NCBI RefSeq assembly: GCF_029278565.1
Contig: NZ_CP119560.1
Span: 461,050-525,049, forward strand
DNA length: 64,000 bases
Reading direction: 5' to 3'
Source of the DNA: Haloarcula halophila
GTDB lineage: Archaea > Halobacteriota > Halobacteria > Halobacteriales > Haloarculaceae
This document shows positions 53,395-62,569 of this stretch, one piece after another (position 1 is the first letter of the stretch; each line of letters starts with the position of its first letter). The notes under the pieces are model-generated. The model saw nothing but the letters and a program-made list of their open reading frames with translations. It was not told the origin of the DNA and searched no databases. Both the position numbers and the translations under genes were made by a program.

Positions 53395-54383
53395 GGAGTA
53401 GCCTCCGTCTGTTCTTCGTCGGTTAGCTCGATGTGCCTGTTGTCGTGCCCCTGGATCTCGAGTTCCAAGACGGAGTCTACCTGAGCATCGAACGTTTCTG
53501 TGGCGACGAAGTGAGCTAACCCGAACAACTTCTCGAGCGTCTCGACCTCTCGATCGCGGATACGGCGCTGGCCTGGTTCACTGACCATCTCACCATCCTG
53601 CTCGAATGTTTTCCAGCGCTCTTCAACGACCCTGAACGCGGATCCACGAGCTTCCCACATCGCGTCCATGAGGCTCTCTCGATTGCCGATGGTGACGGGT
53701 GTCGCAAACGCGTCCGTGTCGTCGAACTGTTGCTGGTACTGCTGGTGTGCGTTCGTCTGGCCGACGCCGGACGGAACGACACAGGAGAGCCCGATCTCGA
53801 TATCCAGCTGTGTCTCCATGTTACCGACAAGCTCAGCTAGACCATCGAGACTCAGATTCCCCTTGCCGGCTGGTTTCACCGGTGCGACCAGGGTCCGTAA
53901 CGCGAATATCGCGTTGTAGAGGAGGTCCTCGGCTCGTGCGTTCGGGTCGACGAGTATCGCATCGTATCTCTCATTGAGGTTGTGCTCGTTCCAGAGCAGG
54001 TCATACAGGAGTTCGAACCGCGGGTACTCGTCTCGGTTCATGTTTTTCATCCCCGTCTCGTAGGAGATTTTCTGCTCCAGATTGGAGGTGAAGTCTCCGA
54101 GCATATCGTGACTCGGGATGATATCCACACCTTCGTCTGTGGTCTCGATCAGATCATCGAAGTCACCATCAGGCATATCGAGAATATGCTTGACCAGATT
54201 GTCCGCGTCGGGGTCGCTCCGGCTCGCTCCGGCATCGAACAGACTCGTTAGGTTCCCCTCCTGCGGGTCCAGATCGATTACCAACGTACGTGCTCCCATT
54301 CGTTCCAACGCCACTGCGAGGTTGGCCGTCATCGTCGTCTTGTACGTACCGCCGGACTCCGAGTAGACTACGGCCGTTATCAT
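53391..54383 (-). CDS. ParA/Soj-family partition ATPase, atypical Walker A
   Basis: A 330-residue ParA-type ATPase starting MITAVVYSESGGTYKTTMTA. The deviant Walker A is SESGGTYKTT (usual KGGVGKTT): the signature Lys at the loop start is replaced by Ser, while the core Lys and Thr remain. Walker A' is VIDLDPQEGNLTSLF, followed by DAILVDPNARAEDLLYNAIF and VAPVKPAGKGNLSLDG. ParA proteins segregate plasmids or chromosomes. ATG 54383 is chosen over an upstream start at 54515, whose extra residues overlap the palindromic region. The upstream palindromes are likely its operator and centromere. Confidence 0.9.
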   Translation of the reverse strand: MITAVVYSESGGTYKTTMTANLAVALERMGARTLVIDLDPQEGNLTSLFDAGASRSDPDADNLVKHILDMPDGDFDDLIETTDEGVDIIPSHDMLGDFTSNLEQKISYETGMKNMNRDEYPRFELLYDLLWNEHNLNERYDAILVDPNARAEDLLYNAIFALRTLVAPVKPAGKGNLSLDGLAELVGNMETQLDIEIGLSCVVPSGVGQTNAHQQYQQQFDDTDAFATPVTIGNRESLMDAMWEARGSAFRVVEERWKTFEQDGEMVSEPGQRRIRDREVETLEKLFGLAHFVATETFDAQVDSVLELEIQGHDNRHIELTDEEQTEATP

Positions 54384-54433
54384 ACGGTTCGCGTATCGAC
54401 GGTAGTATACATAAATCTGTGTCAGACGGTACA

Positions 54434-54669
54434 GACAGATATCTGTAACAGATTTCTTCCACTCGAAGGCGGGTTTGGACCTGTTGTGGTGCGGTGCTGT
54501 CCCACAAACAGCCATTAATTACAGGGGTCTACTACAGATAGTTGCCACAACAACCTGTAACAGATATCTGTTACAGTTAAATCTCTGCTATTCTTACCCG
54601 GCCCCGTTAGTCGACTGCCTGCTATTACAGATATGTGTTACAGACTGTAGTTACAGATAACCCTTACAG
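54434..54669. repeat. Palindromic repeat cluster upstream of ParA
   Basis: A perfect 22-bp palindrome, CTGTAACAGAT followed by ATCTGTTACAG, lies at 54555-54576. A second copy at 54622-54643 matches at 19 of 22 positions. Partial copies lie at 54434-54452 (ACAGATATCTGT core plus AACAG) and 54651-54669, with isolated TTACAG half-sites elsewhere. They sit 50-290 bp upstream of the parA start. This is the arrangement of a parS-type partition site, ParA operator or replication iterons. It is not CRISPR: copies are palindromic, irregularly spaced and few. Confidence 0.75.
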
Positions 54670-55529
54670 GTTCTAGAACTATTCCCACTTCTCTGGGTCT
54701 GCGAATGTGATATCCTAACGCAAGTAGTGTAGCTCACTCGTGTGTCGGGCACTCGACTAAACCTGGAGATCGTTGCCACTTCCGGTCGCCGGGTCTGTCG
54801 TCGTGTGAACTCGGCATACGAATCACCCATACTCTGCATGAAAACGAACGCGAGAACCATCGCTCGAAAGGAGAGCGAAGCAGGATGCCACGCTGGATAC
54901 CCATCGTCGATCCCGCCAGTCGAGCGATCGAGGTTCCCGAACGTCGTGACGAGGTCGGCTCGTCGAGATCAGTTCGGATCGCTATCCCACGTTGGTGCGT
55001 TTCACACAGGTAGCGGATACGAAGTCTCGGGTTAGTACGGGGGGGTTTGAGTGATTATCCGATGGGGCTGCTCGCCGCGATGCGAAGGACGAGTACTCCT
55101 TGTCTGGTTCCGCTTTGAGGTGTTCCGGGAGTGGATTGATTACTCTCTCGACGATCCGTTGAGTCGGAAGTAGGAAGCCATTGACCAACGGTGTCGGAAT
55201 CCCGCCGATCTACAGCCAACTGGACCTTGGGCTGAATCCGCCGACGTCTGACGACAGCACCCTGATCAAGCGACAACTATCGATCTCGTCTTGATTGACG
55301 GCACCCTCACCATCGTGAGGGACCACCATCTTTGTTCAACTTACTGAATCAGTCGTTTTGACCTCATTCGTGCTACTCCAGAAACCAAGCCGGTAATCAG
55401 GAACGGTGGGAACAGCCGATAGAACTTTTTATCCGGAGGTTAGTAAATACTCTAGTAGACTATCTATTATGATGAATGGTTCACCTGAAGTATTTGATAT
55501 AAACCCGATGATCAAAATCAAATTCAACT
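54670..55529. other. Long region without recognised genes, possible remnant
   Basis: An 860-bp gap between the palindromes and the TrmB gene. On the minus strand, 54982-55188 reads MVNGFLLPTQRIVERVINPL, then PEHLKAEPDKEYSSFASRRA, which has moderate protein-like character and continues in a different frame upstream (DVGGFSPRSSWL). It may be a decayed plasmid gene. I do not recognise the family. The last 140 bp, ahead of TrmB, is AT-rich (near 55430-55529) and is likely its promoter. Confidence 0.4.
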
Positions 55530-56630
55530 ATGTCTGAAAAAGTTGGAAAACGATACGAAAACGGAAGTATGGAGGCAGAACTGCAGAAGCTTGGCCTTTC
55601 GAAAAAAGAGGCCAACGTATATATGACGATCATTGAGCATGATCAAATAAAACCAACTACATTAGCAGCTGAATCAGACGTCTCAACAAGCTATGTGTAC
55701 GAGATCTGTGAGAAACTTGCTGAACGGGGTCTGGTTACTGTTCATTCAAACAGAACTCCAATGTTAGTCTGTGCCCGTCCCCCCACGGAGGCTTTCAACG
55801 ATATTCGGAGCGAATTGTCAAATTTGGAGGGGAAGATCGAGACGTATTACGAAACACCCACAAATCAAGATACGCCACCGGAGCTCATTCGTTCTCGACA
55901 AACACTCAAGAAACGAATGAGATCGATAATCAATGAGTCCTCAAAAGCGATATTACTGATGATTCCAGTTACACACCTTTCTGATTTTGCAGACGCTCTT
56001 CGGCAGGCGGTGGAAGACGGTGTTTTTGTTTTACTTACCCTGCATGGAGAGATATCCGAGGTTACAAGTACTAATCTTCAGTCGGTAGCCTCCGCAGTCC
56101 GTTTCTTTTATGACACCAGTGGAGTGCTATTGGTGGCGGATGGCAAACAGGGTATAGTTGGGGCTGCGAATCTTCTCGACTGGGGCCAAACAGATAGAAA
56201 TTGCATCTCCCTTACCAACCGTGTTAATACGGCCCTCGTTGGGGGGGCATTTATGAGTGTGATTTGGCAACCAGCACACGAAGTGTTGGTCCCAACTGCT
56301 GACCAGCTGCCTAACCGATATAATTCTTGGCTAGCCGCCGTTCTCAATGCAACAATCCACCTTCGTCGTGGAGATTCAATCGCTGCCCAAGTTTCTGGAT
56401 ATTACACTGGATCATCGAAAAGAGAAACAGAGACCATATCTGGCGAAATAATAGAGACTACACAGAATATATTGTATCCACAAGACGGTGGATTCGGCAC
56501 AAAAAACAGTCTTCTCATTGACACAGGCGAAACAACAGTATCAGTCGGTAGTGAGGGTGCATATATTGAAGACTTCGCCTCAACTGCTATCACATTATAT
56601 CCTTGTAATGAGAGCACTCCATCGCGTTGA
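55530..56630 (+). CDS. TrmB-family sugar-responsive transcriptional regulator
   Basis: A 366-residue TrmB. The winged helix is LQKLGLSKKEANVYMTIIEH, then PTTLAAESDVSTSYVYEICE and KLAERGLVTVHSNRTPML. The middle is the phospholipase-D-like region (AILLMIPVTHLSDFADALRQ), and the C-terminal sugar-binding region follows (FMSVIWQPAHEVLVPTADQL). TrmB proteins repress or activate sugar transport and metabolism. The base composition is AT-rich relative to most genes here. It is upstream of and co-directional with the family 3 glycosidase, which it may control. Confidence 0.92.
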   Translation: MSEKVGKRYENGSMEAELQKLGLSKKEANVYMTIIEHDQIKPTTLAAESDVSTSYVYEICEKLAERGLVTVHSNRTPMLVCARPPTEAFNDIRSELSNLEGKIETYYETPTNQDTPPELIRSRQTLKKRMRSIINESSKAILLMIPVTHLSDFADALRQAVEDGVFVLLTLHGEISEVTSTNLQSVASAVRFFYDTSGVLLVADGKQGIVGAANLLDWGQTDRNCISLTNRVNTALVGGAFMSVIWQPAHEVLVPTADQLPNRYNSWLAAVLNATIHLRRGDSIAAQVSGYYTGSSKRETETISGEIIETTQNILYPQDGGFGTKNSLLIDTGETTVSVGSEGAYIEDFASTAITLYPCNESTPSR

Positions 56631-57074
56631 ACGAGTGGCCGACACGATCCCGAAGTGTGAGCGGACCCCCTCTGGTTGGAGGGAGCGGGCACAACCCATG
56701 CTGTTGCCGAGGGTCCCCGCCTAAATCTTCGTCGGGGCTGTCGTCGTTCGTGAAGTAGTTGCTTCCCGCTTTGGGTGTCGCGAAACCACCGTACACTCGG
56801 TGGTCTCGCCTCGCTCGACAACAGAAGTTTTCCTAACCGAACGACGTTGTTCGTGAAGCGGGAAGGCCTCGACGTGGAGATCAACGGTTTCCCGGTTCAC
56901 ACTAGCGCTGACGGTTCAAACTGATGTTGTCTAATGGTGCGTCCGCTCCGCAGATATAAATAGTCCACATTGAGTGTAGAAAATCCTTTTTCCAAAATCA
57001 GATAGCTGATTTTCTTACAGAGTTCCTGTTTGTGCATATATTTATTACTGGGAATGCAGAACGGATGACCTGCG
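56631..57074. other. Intergenic region with unassigned minus-strand frame
   Basis: A 444-bp gap. On the minus strand a 68-residue frame (56590-56796, MYGGFATPKAGSNYFTNDDS) overlaps the TrmB 3' end. It could be the tail of a degraded IS-type gene, but I cannot name the family. The last 80 bp before the glycosidase are AT-rich (tttatttatt near 57041) and are a likely promoter. Confidence 0.35.
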
Positions 57075-59801
57075 ATGAGCGAAAACCACGAATCCGGGGA
57101 GAGAACGTTCAATACAAGCATGAAAAGGCGTCACTTTATTCAGTCGCTCGGAATCGCTACACTGGGATACGGAGTCGGGATGAATTCAGTGAGCGCCAGT
57201 GAGGCCTCTACGACTGATATTGACTCTCTGGTCAGTTCGATGTCGCTTAAACAGAAGGTTAGTCGGACTCACGGAGTAGGTAGGACTCCTGAAATCGCGG
57301 GGCGTGTGACTGGTTTAGAAAGCCCGACGGTTCCACAACTGGATCTAATCAACGGCCCGACCGGTGCAGCGCTGGGTGACAATACAAGCACGACTGCCTT
57401 CCCACATCCGATCGCGTTAGCATCGACATTTAATCCATCATTAGCACAGGAGATGGGCAAAGCGATAGCACGCGAAACCAAAGCGGGAGAAGCCGACGTA
57501 TTGCTGGGCCCCTCGATGGATATGTTTCGGGTTCCGTTCGATAGCCGCAACTCGGAAACGTACGGCGAGGATCCATATCTCTCCTCAGAAATGGCCGTAG
57601 CATATACTAGTTCAGTACAGGCGGAGAACGTTATTGCCACTCCCAAGCATTTTGTCGCTTACAATCAGACTCGTACGACCGGGGATGCCTACGATGAGTC
57701 CTCCATCTCAGAACATAACTCTGTAGTCGACGAACGGACTCTGCGGGAAATCTATCTACCACCATTTAGACACGCAGTGCAGGACGGCAACGCTGGTGCA
57801 CTCATAGCAGCGTACAACCGTGTCAACGGTGTGTTCTCGAGTGAGAACCGCAATCTTCTCCGTGATATCCTGAAAGACGAGTGGGGATTCGATGGATTTG
57901 TCCTCTCTGATTGGGGTGGAACTCACAGCACTGTATCTGCAGCAAGGAATGGACTTGATGTGGAAATGCCCCGTGCCTCGTATTTTGGATCGTCTCTGCA
58001 GGATGCAGTTGATGATACCCTGGACGAAGCCGTTGTCGATGAAATGGTTCGACGTGGGCTCAGATCACAGAGAGAGATTGGTTCGCTTTCCGGGGATCGG
58101 GAAGGGGTCGGTGATTCATCTGTCATTGGCAACTCTGACCACATTACGCTTGCACAAGAGATAGCCGAAGAAGGCACTGTGCTTCTGAAAAACGAGGATA
58201 ATGTGCTTCCTATTGATGTATCAAACGTCAGTTCGATAGGAGTTATCGGACCAACACCTACGGAATTTAAACCCGGGGTCGGTGGAAGCGAAACAATCTC
58301 GAATCCGATCAGGCGAGTCGGTCCCGTTGATGGGCTAGATGAGGCGACTCCAGACGGTGTGACGGTCAACGGGACTCAAACGGATAATCTAGAATACGTT
58401 CCATCTGACGAGTCCGGGTTTGAATATGAATACTACGATAATTCAGATTTAGAAGGGGATCCAATCGAGGCAGGGACGCAAGCCACTATTGATGTCGAAG
58501 GTTCAGGTTTCAGACAACCTGCGAAGTTCCAATCCGCAAAGTGGACCGGAACGGTCACACCTTCGCAAACCGGCACATATGGGCTATCATTCTTGACTGG
58601 CGGTCAGGGCAAACTGTATATTGATGGTGAACTGGTAATGTACAGAGAACCGGCACGTGTTGGTTCGCAAGCAACGCCTGAACGTTCCGGTATCGATCTT
58701 CAATCTGGCACTACTTACGACGTGACTGTTGAAATTACTGGTAGTGGACCGGCAAAATTGCAGTGGAATCCCCCGTCTAATATACAAAGTGCTGTCGATG
58801 CTGCATCGCAGAATGATGTTGCTGTGTTTATAGCACGAACGTTCACAAATATCGGCGCGGATCGGTACAAGTTCGGCCTGCCAATGGACCAAGAGGCGAT
58901 GATCCAAGCAGTTGCGGACGAAAACGACAATACAATCGTTGTATTGAACACAGGATCGCCGGTCAAGATGCCTTGGATTGATAGTATTCCAGCGGTTCTA
59001 CAGCCTTGGTTCGCTGGCCAGGAAGCCGGAACTGCACTTGGGAATCTCTTAGTTGGACATTCAAACCCGTCGGGAAAAACACCAGTGACATTCGCTCAGT
59101 CGTCAGACGAGTATCTGCCCCAAGAGATATCCACGCTTCCTGAAGAAGCACGCGGATATCCCGGCGTTTCGGGTGATGTCTACTATGATGAGGGGCTCTA
59201 CGTCGGATACCGACACTTCGACGAAGCGGATATTGAGCCATTGTTCCCCTTCGGCTACGGTGAGTCCTACACGGAGTTTGAATTGTCAAATATTGGAGTT
59301 TCGGCGGACACGATTGTAGCTGACCAAGGGGTCACCGTGAGTGCCGATGTCCGGAACGTGGGTGAAATCGAAGGTTCTGAAACTGTTCAGGTGTACATCG
59401 CCGACCGTGAGGCACCTATCGACCGACCACCGAAGGAACTCAAGGGTTTTGCAAAACAGTCTGTTGAAGCTGGCAGTACTGAAACGGTTACCATCGAGTT
59501 GAAGGCCGATGATTTCAGTTACTGGGACCCTGATGCCGGAGATTGGGAAGTGAGGCAGGGAGAATATGAAGTTATGATCGGTACGTCTTCTCGAGACATC
59601 GAAGACCGCATCAGTGTTACCGTGGAATCACCCGAAGAGGATCCGAGTTCGGTTTATCGCGATGACGACGGTCGCGTTAGTTTCAACGAAGTGCTAGATT
59701 CGATTACGAAATTCAACAACGAACAGCCGTTGCCCGGACATGGACCGTTATCAATGAACGACATATTGGATATTATCACGGCATACAACAACGACCAATA
59801 G
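57075..59801 (+). CDS. Secreted glycoside hydrolase family 3 beta-glucosidase-like enzyme
   Basis: A 908-residue exported enzyme. The Tat-type signal is MKRRHFIQSLGIATLGYGVG, beginning at 57120; the ATG at 57075 adds 15 residues, so either start is possible. The GH3 N-terminal domain contains the nucleophile Asp in FVLSDWGGTHS (about residue 279), also EDPYLSSEMAVAY and ATPKHFVAYNQ. GH3-C has VAVFIARTFTNIGADRYKF and NTGSPVKMPWIDSIPAVLQP. A PA14 domain (about 450-565) is inserted, FN3-like (about 735-805) follows, and a dockerin-like pair of calcium loops ends the protein (DDDGRVSFNEVLDSITKFN). It acts outside the cell on oligosaccharides. Confidence 0.94.
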   Translation: MSENHESGERTFNTSMKRRHFIQSLGIATLGYGVGMNSVSASEASTTDIDSLVSSMSLKQKVSRTHGVGRTPEIAGRVTGLESPTVPQLDLINGPTGAALGDNTSTTAFPHPIALASTFNPSLAQEMGKAIARETKAGEADVLLGPSMDMFRVPFDSRNSETYGEDPYLSSEMAVAYTSSVQAENVIATPKHFVAYNQTRTTGDAYDESSISEHNSVVDERTLREIYLPPFRHAVQDGNAGALIAAYNRVNGVFSSENRNLLRDILKDEWGFDGFVLSDWGGTHSTVSAARNGLDVEMPRASYFGSSLQDAVDDTLDEAVVDEMVRRGLRSQREIGSLSGDREGVGDSSVIGNSDHITLAQEIAEEGTVLLKNEDNVLPIDVSNVSSIGVIGPTPTEFKPGVGGSETISNPIRRVGPVDGLDEATPDGVTVNGTQTDNLEYVPSDESGFEYEYYDNSDLEGDPIEAGTQATIDVEGSGFRQPAKFQSAKWTGTVTPSQTGTYGLSFLTGGQGKLYIDGELVMYREPARVGSQATPERSGIDLQSGTTYDVTVEITGSGPAKLQWNPPSNIQSAVDAASQNDVAVFIARTFTNIGADRYKFGLPMDQEAMIQAVADENDNTIVVLNTGSPVKMPWIDSIPAVLQPWFAGQEAGTALGNLLVGHSNPSGKTPVTFAQSSDEYLPQEISTLPEEARGYPGVSGDVYYDEGLYVGYRHFDEADIEPLFPFGYGESYTEFELSNIGVSADTIVADQGVTVSADVRNVGEIEGSETVQVYIADREAPIDRPPKELKGFAKQSVEAGSTETVTIELKADDFSYWDPDAGDWEVRQGEYEVMIGTSSRDIEDRISVTVESPEEDPSSVYRDDDGRVSFNEVLDSITKFNNEQPLPGHGPLSMNDILDIITAYNNDQ

Positions 59802-60000
59802 TCCCTACTGCTGTTCCCAGTTCCCTCGATCCCAGTATGTTCGGTGTGAGCTATGGTGAATAGCCAACGCTTGGTCTTCAGTGTGGATGGGGAGTGAACA
59901 GCTCTAAAAGACGCGTTCGGTTACTGCCGCCAAGCGACACGCGTGGCAAACGTGGTGGCAACCCGATTGTCGGACAGAACAGTAATTTCTCCCACGACGA

Positions 60001-60231
60001 TCACACCCCCGCTTCGATATCGTCGACGACAGGATATGCCAAGCGGACACCAGTCGCTGCGAGTCGATCGGCGAGTAATGTCACGAGGCCGCTGAGCAGT
60101 TCCCCGTCTTCCGCACGGTCTCGGTAAGCCCCGGGGCCGACGCGTCGCTTCGAACGGACAGCGGAGCACCGTGAGCCGAACGTGTTCGGGACAGCTATCT
60201 CGTAGCTGCCGTCGAAATCGCCGACCGCATG
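60001..60231 (-). other. Possible gene fragment next to operator
   Basis: Read on the minus strand, the frame gives AVGDFDGSYEIAVPNTFGSR, then LLADRLAATGVRLAYPVVDD before TGA at 60001. It has haloarchaeal codon character, but no start codon is visible: the frame runs upstream to a TAA at 60235, inside the operator. It could be a 5'-truncated gene. No family was recognised. Confidence 0.4.
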
Positions 60232-60233
60232 AA

Positions 60234-60249
60234 TTTAGGCATCCCTAAA
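60234..60249. promoter_or_regulatory. TTTAGG-N4-CCTAAA palindrome, candidate metal-responsive operator
   Basis: TTTAGGCATCCCTAAA is a perfect palindrome with 6-base arms and 4-base spacer. It lies 60 bp upstream of the small membrane gene and CopD-like gene. The same arrangement recurs at 61498. The shape resembles operators of DtxR-family iron or manganese repressors. That assignment is inferred, not shown. Confidence 0.7.
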
Positions 60250-60308
60250 AGGCTGGAAGAGAACGGACGAGAGATGCGGGGGAGAGATGTCGAACTGGGT
60301 GAGAGACG

Positions 60309-60555
60309 ATGATACGGACCATCCGGAACCACGTCTCGCACCTGCACCACGAGATCGACGACCGATCGCTCCCGGTACGGGTCGGGATCACGGTCGGGGC
60401 GCTGCTCGCGCTCCCGCTGCTGGGGACGGCCGTGCGGACACTCGGGAGCGCACTCGGTCTAGGTGCTCACATTCCCGCTGCTCGTCGTGGCCCACGTCCC
60501 GGTTGTAGTCGCACTGATCGCGCTCTGGTCTATCGGGTGTGACGTCTGTCGGTAG
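60309..60555 (+). CDS. Small two-helix membrane protein (frame interrupted)
   Basis: The first frame reads MIRTIRNHVSHLHHEIDDRS, then a helix VGITVGALLALPLLGTAV. From about 60467 the natural continuation is in the next frame: VLTFPLLVVAHVPVVVALIA, then LWSIGCDVCR, ending at TAG 60553-60555. One surplus base near 60462-60470 explains this and gives about 81 residues. The C-terminal Cys-Cys pair (GCDVCR) could bind metal. It precedes the CopD-like gene by 29 bp and follows the operator at 60234. Function unknown. Confidence 0.6.
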
Positions 60556-60584
60556 GTACTGGCCGAGATCGGACTGAGCAACAC

Positions 60585-61412
60585 ATGCCACGCAAACCCC
60601 GGGTCGTCTTAGCAACGCTCGTCGTCGCCTCGCTCCTCGGTGTGTCCCTCACGTGGACCGGGACCGACACCTCGCCAGTCTCCCCCGTCGCATCGTGGGT
60701 CGCCATCGTCTCGCTGGGGACAGTCCTGACGAACGGGCTCCTGTGGTACTGGTACACCTGCATGGCCGGCAGGCGGCTGCCGTGGCTGGTCCGTCGCTGG
60801 TCCCAGGTCGGACACGTCGCAGGTGTCGCGGCGCTTGCAAGCCTCGTCGTCCGGTTGGCGACCGCAGCGGATGTCGGTACCGCCGCAGTGTCACTGGCTC
60901 TCGGTGGGCTGACTGGCACGGTCGCACTCGGCGTCACGGTTGCGGTGAACCGACGGACCGTCCCGCCGGAAATTTCCCGACCCTTCGTCCTCGTGATCGC
61001 GGTGTCGGCTGGCCTCGGACTCGTCGCGATCGCCTGTGCAGACGTCGGAATGAACGGTGGCTCGTTCGGTGCGGTCGCCGTCAGAGCGCTCCACCTCGTC
61101 GCTGTCGGTGCCTGGATCGGCGGCGCGGTCTGGCACAACGCGGTCGTGGTGCCGGCGGTGAGGAGCGACAGGCAGACCGGCGTCAGGCCGGTGGTCCAGC
61201 GGTTCAGACGGCTCGTCCCGCTGTTCGTGGCCGTGGTACTGCTCACCGGCCTCTACCAGGCGTCGACCTGGCTGGGCACCACTCTCGCTCCCTATCTGAG
61301 CACACAGGTCGGGGTGACAGTGGTGGTAAAACTGGTCGCCCTCGGTGCCCTGGTAGCACTCGTCGCACACGGGCGATACCAGCAACGACGATCACGCGGA
61401 GCGGACCACTGA
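60585..61412 (+). CDS. CopD-type membrane protein
   Basis: A 275-residue membrane protein with about eight helices. The CopD-domain signature is RALHLVAVGAWIGGAVWHNAVV, with His residues that could bind copper or heme, and FVAVVLLTGLYQASTWLG with VVVKLVALGALVALVAHGRY at the C terminus. CopD proteins move or bind copper at the membrane in bacteria; in haloarchaea the role is not established. It is in the transcription unit preceded by the TTTAGG-N4-CCTAAA palindrome, together with the small upstream protein. Confidence 0.8.
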   Translation: MPRKPRVVLATLVVASLLGVSLTWTGTDTSPVSPVASWVAIVSLGTVLTNGLLWYWYTCMAGRRLPWLVRRWSQVGHVAGVAALASLVVRLATAADVGTAAVSLALGGLTGTVALGVTVAVNRRTVPPEISRPFVLVIAVSAGLGLVAIACADVGMNGGSFGAVAVRALHLVAVGAWIGGAVWHNAVVVPAVRSDRQTGVRPVVQRFRRLVPLFVAVVLLTGLYQASTWLGTTLAPYLSTQVGVTVVVKLVALGALVALVAHGRYQQRRSRGADH

Positions 61413-61493
61413 CACGAAGAGACCGTCCGTGCCGGTTGCCACCCGAACTGATTCGCGAAAGATTTTAGTTGAAACGGGTGACAATCCACAGAC

Positions 61494-62569
61494 ATGGTTT
61501 TAGGTAAACCTAAAAATCGCGGCAAGCAAACCGAGGCGGCTGGAAGCACCAGACGACGGTTCCTGAGGGTCGGCAGCGTCGCGGCCACGGCCGGCCTCGC
61601 GGGATGTGGCTCAGTACTCGGTGGGAGCAGTCTAGACACCCTCTCGGTCGCGTACAAGCCGATCTTCCCCTTCCTGCAGTTTCTCGTGATGGACGAACGG
61701 GAGATGCTCTCGGAGATCAGTCCGTCGGTCGAAGCGACGAACTTCGCCAATCAGGGACTGAACATCGTCACAGCGTATTCGGACGGGGACGTCGACGTCG
61801 CGTTCATCGGCATCACGCCGGCTATCCGCATGAAGCACAAGGGGTGCCAGGGAAGGTTACGGCAGCGAACCAGACCGGCGGCTTCGCTGTCCTCACCTCG
61901 GAGGAGTTCGCCTCGCTCTACGACGAACACGGAGCCGCCGCCTTCGAGAAGTTCCGGAGTCAGCACGACCGACCGTTCAGGTTCTCCACGTTCCCCAAGG
62001 GTAGCGTCGCCTACGTGTTGCTCCGACAGTGGCTCGACGAGGAACTGGGTGTCGGCACGGGGAACGTCACGATCGAGAACATGGCCGGGCTCGGGCCGGT
62101 ACGGCGGGCACTACTCTCCGGGAACGCCGACGGGACCCTGATCATGGAACCGATCCCGACGGTCCTCGAAGCCCGGGACGCCCCGTTCCGACGAATCACG
62201 CACACCGGCGAGTTCATCCCCGACTCGCCGGGCGGTATCATGTTCATGCACGACCGGGTCTGGGACGAGAACCCCGACATCGCGAGAGCGGTGCTCCGCC
62301 AGCACCGCAATGCGACAGCACTGATCAACGACCGACCCGCCGAAGCCGCGAAGTCTGTGAGCGGTGCGTTCGGCGACCGACTCTCCCGGACACTTGCCCA
62401 GCAGGCGATTCGGTCGCCGGTCTCGAACTACATCACCGATCCTCGGGCTATCGTGGGCGGGACCGAACTGTGTGTCGAACGGATGCACGCTCTCGGACAG
62501 ATCTCCGAGACGGTCTCGACTGACGACATCTTCGAACCGTCACTCTACCGAGATCTGAAGACCCAGTGA
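61494..62569 (+). CDS. NitT/TauT-type ABC substrate-binding lipoprotein (frame interrupted)
   Basis: A binding protein of about 358 residues when one missing G near 61841 is restored. The signal has a Tat motif (STRRRFLRVGS) and lipobox (LAGCGS). The mature part begins TLSVAYKPIFPFLQFLVMDE, and the family pattern continues as NIVTAYSDGDVDVAFIGITP, then, after the shift, GKVTAANQTGGFAVLTSEEF and GTLIMEPIPTVLEARDA. This is the SsuA/TauA/NMT1-like fold, binding sulfonates, nitrate, thiamine precursors or other small organics. The start codon lies 4 bp before the palindrome at 61498. The ligand is unknown. Confidence 0.85.
61498..61515. promoter_or_regulatory. TTTTAGG-N4-CCTAAAA palindrome over start codon region
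   Basis: A perfect palindrome with 7-base arms and 4-base spacer beginning 4 bp after the ATG of the binding-protein gene. An AT-rich box (gattttagtt, 61461-61470) lies about 27 bp upstream of the ATG, where a TATA box for a leaderless transcript would be. A repressor at 61498 would block that promoter. It is the second copy of the motif at 60234. Confidence 0.72.

Noticed and set aside
54434..54669. Possible CRISPR array
   Set aside because: Copies are palindromic, few and unevenly spaced without unique spacers of constant length, and no cas gene is nearby.
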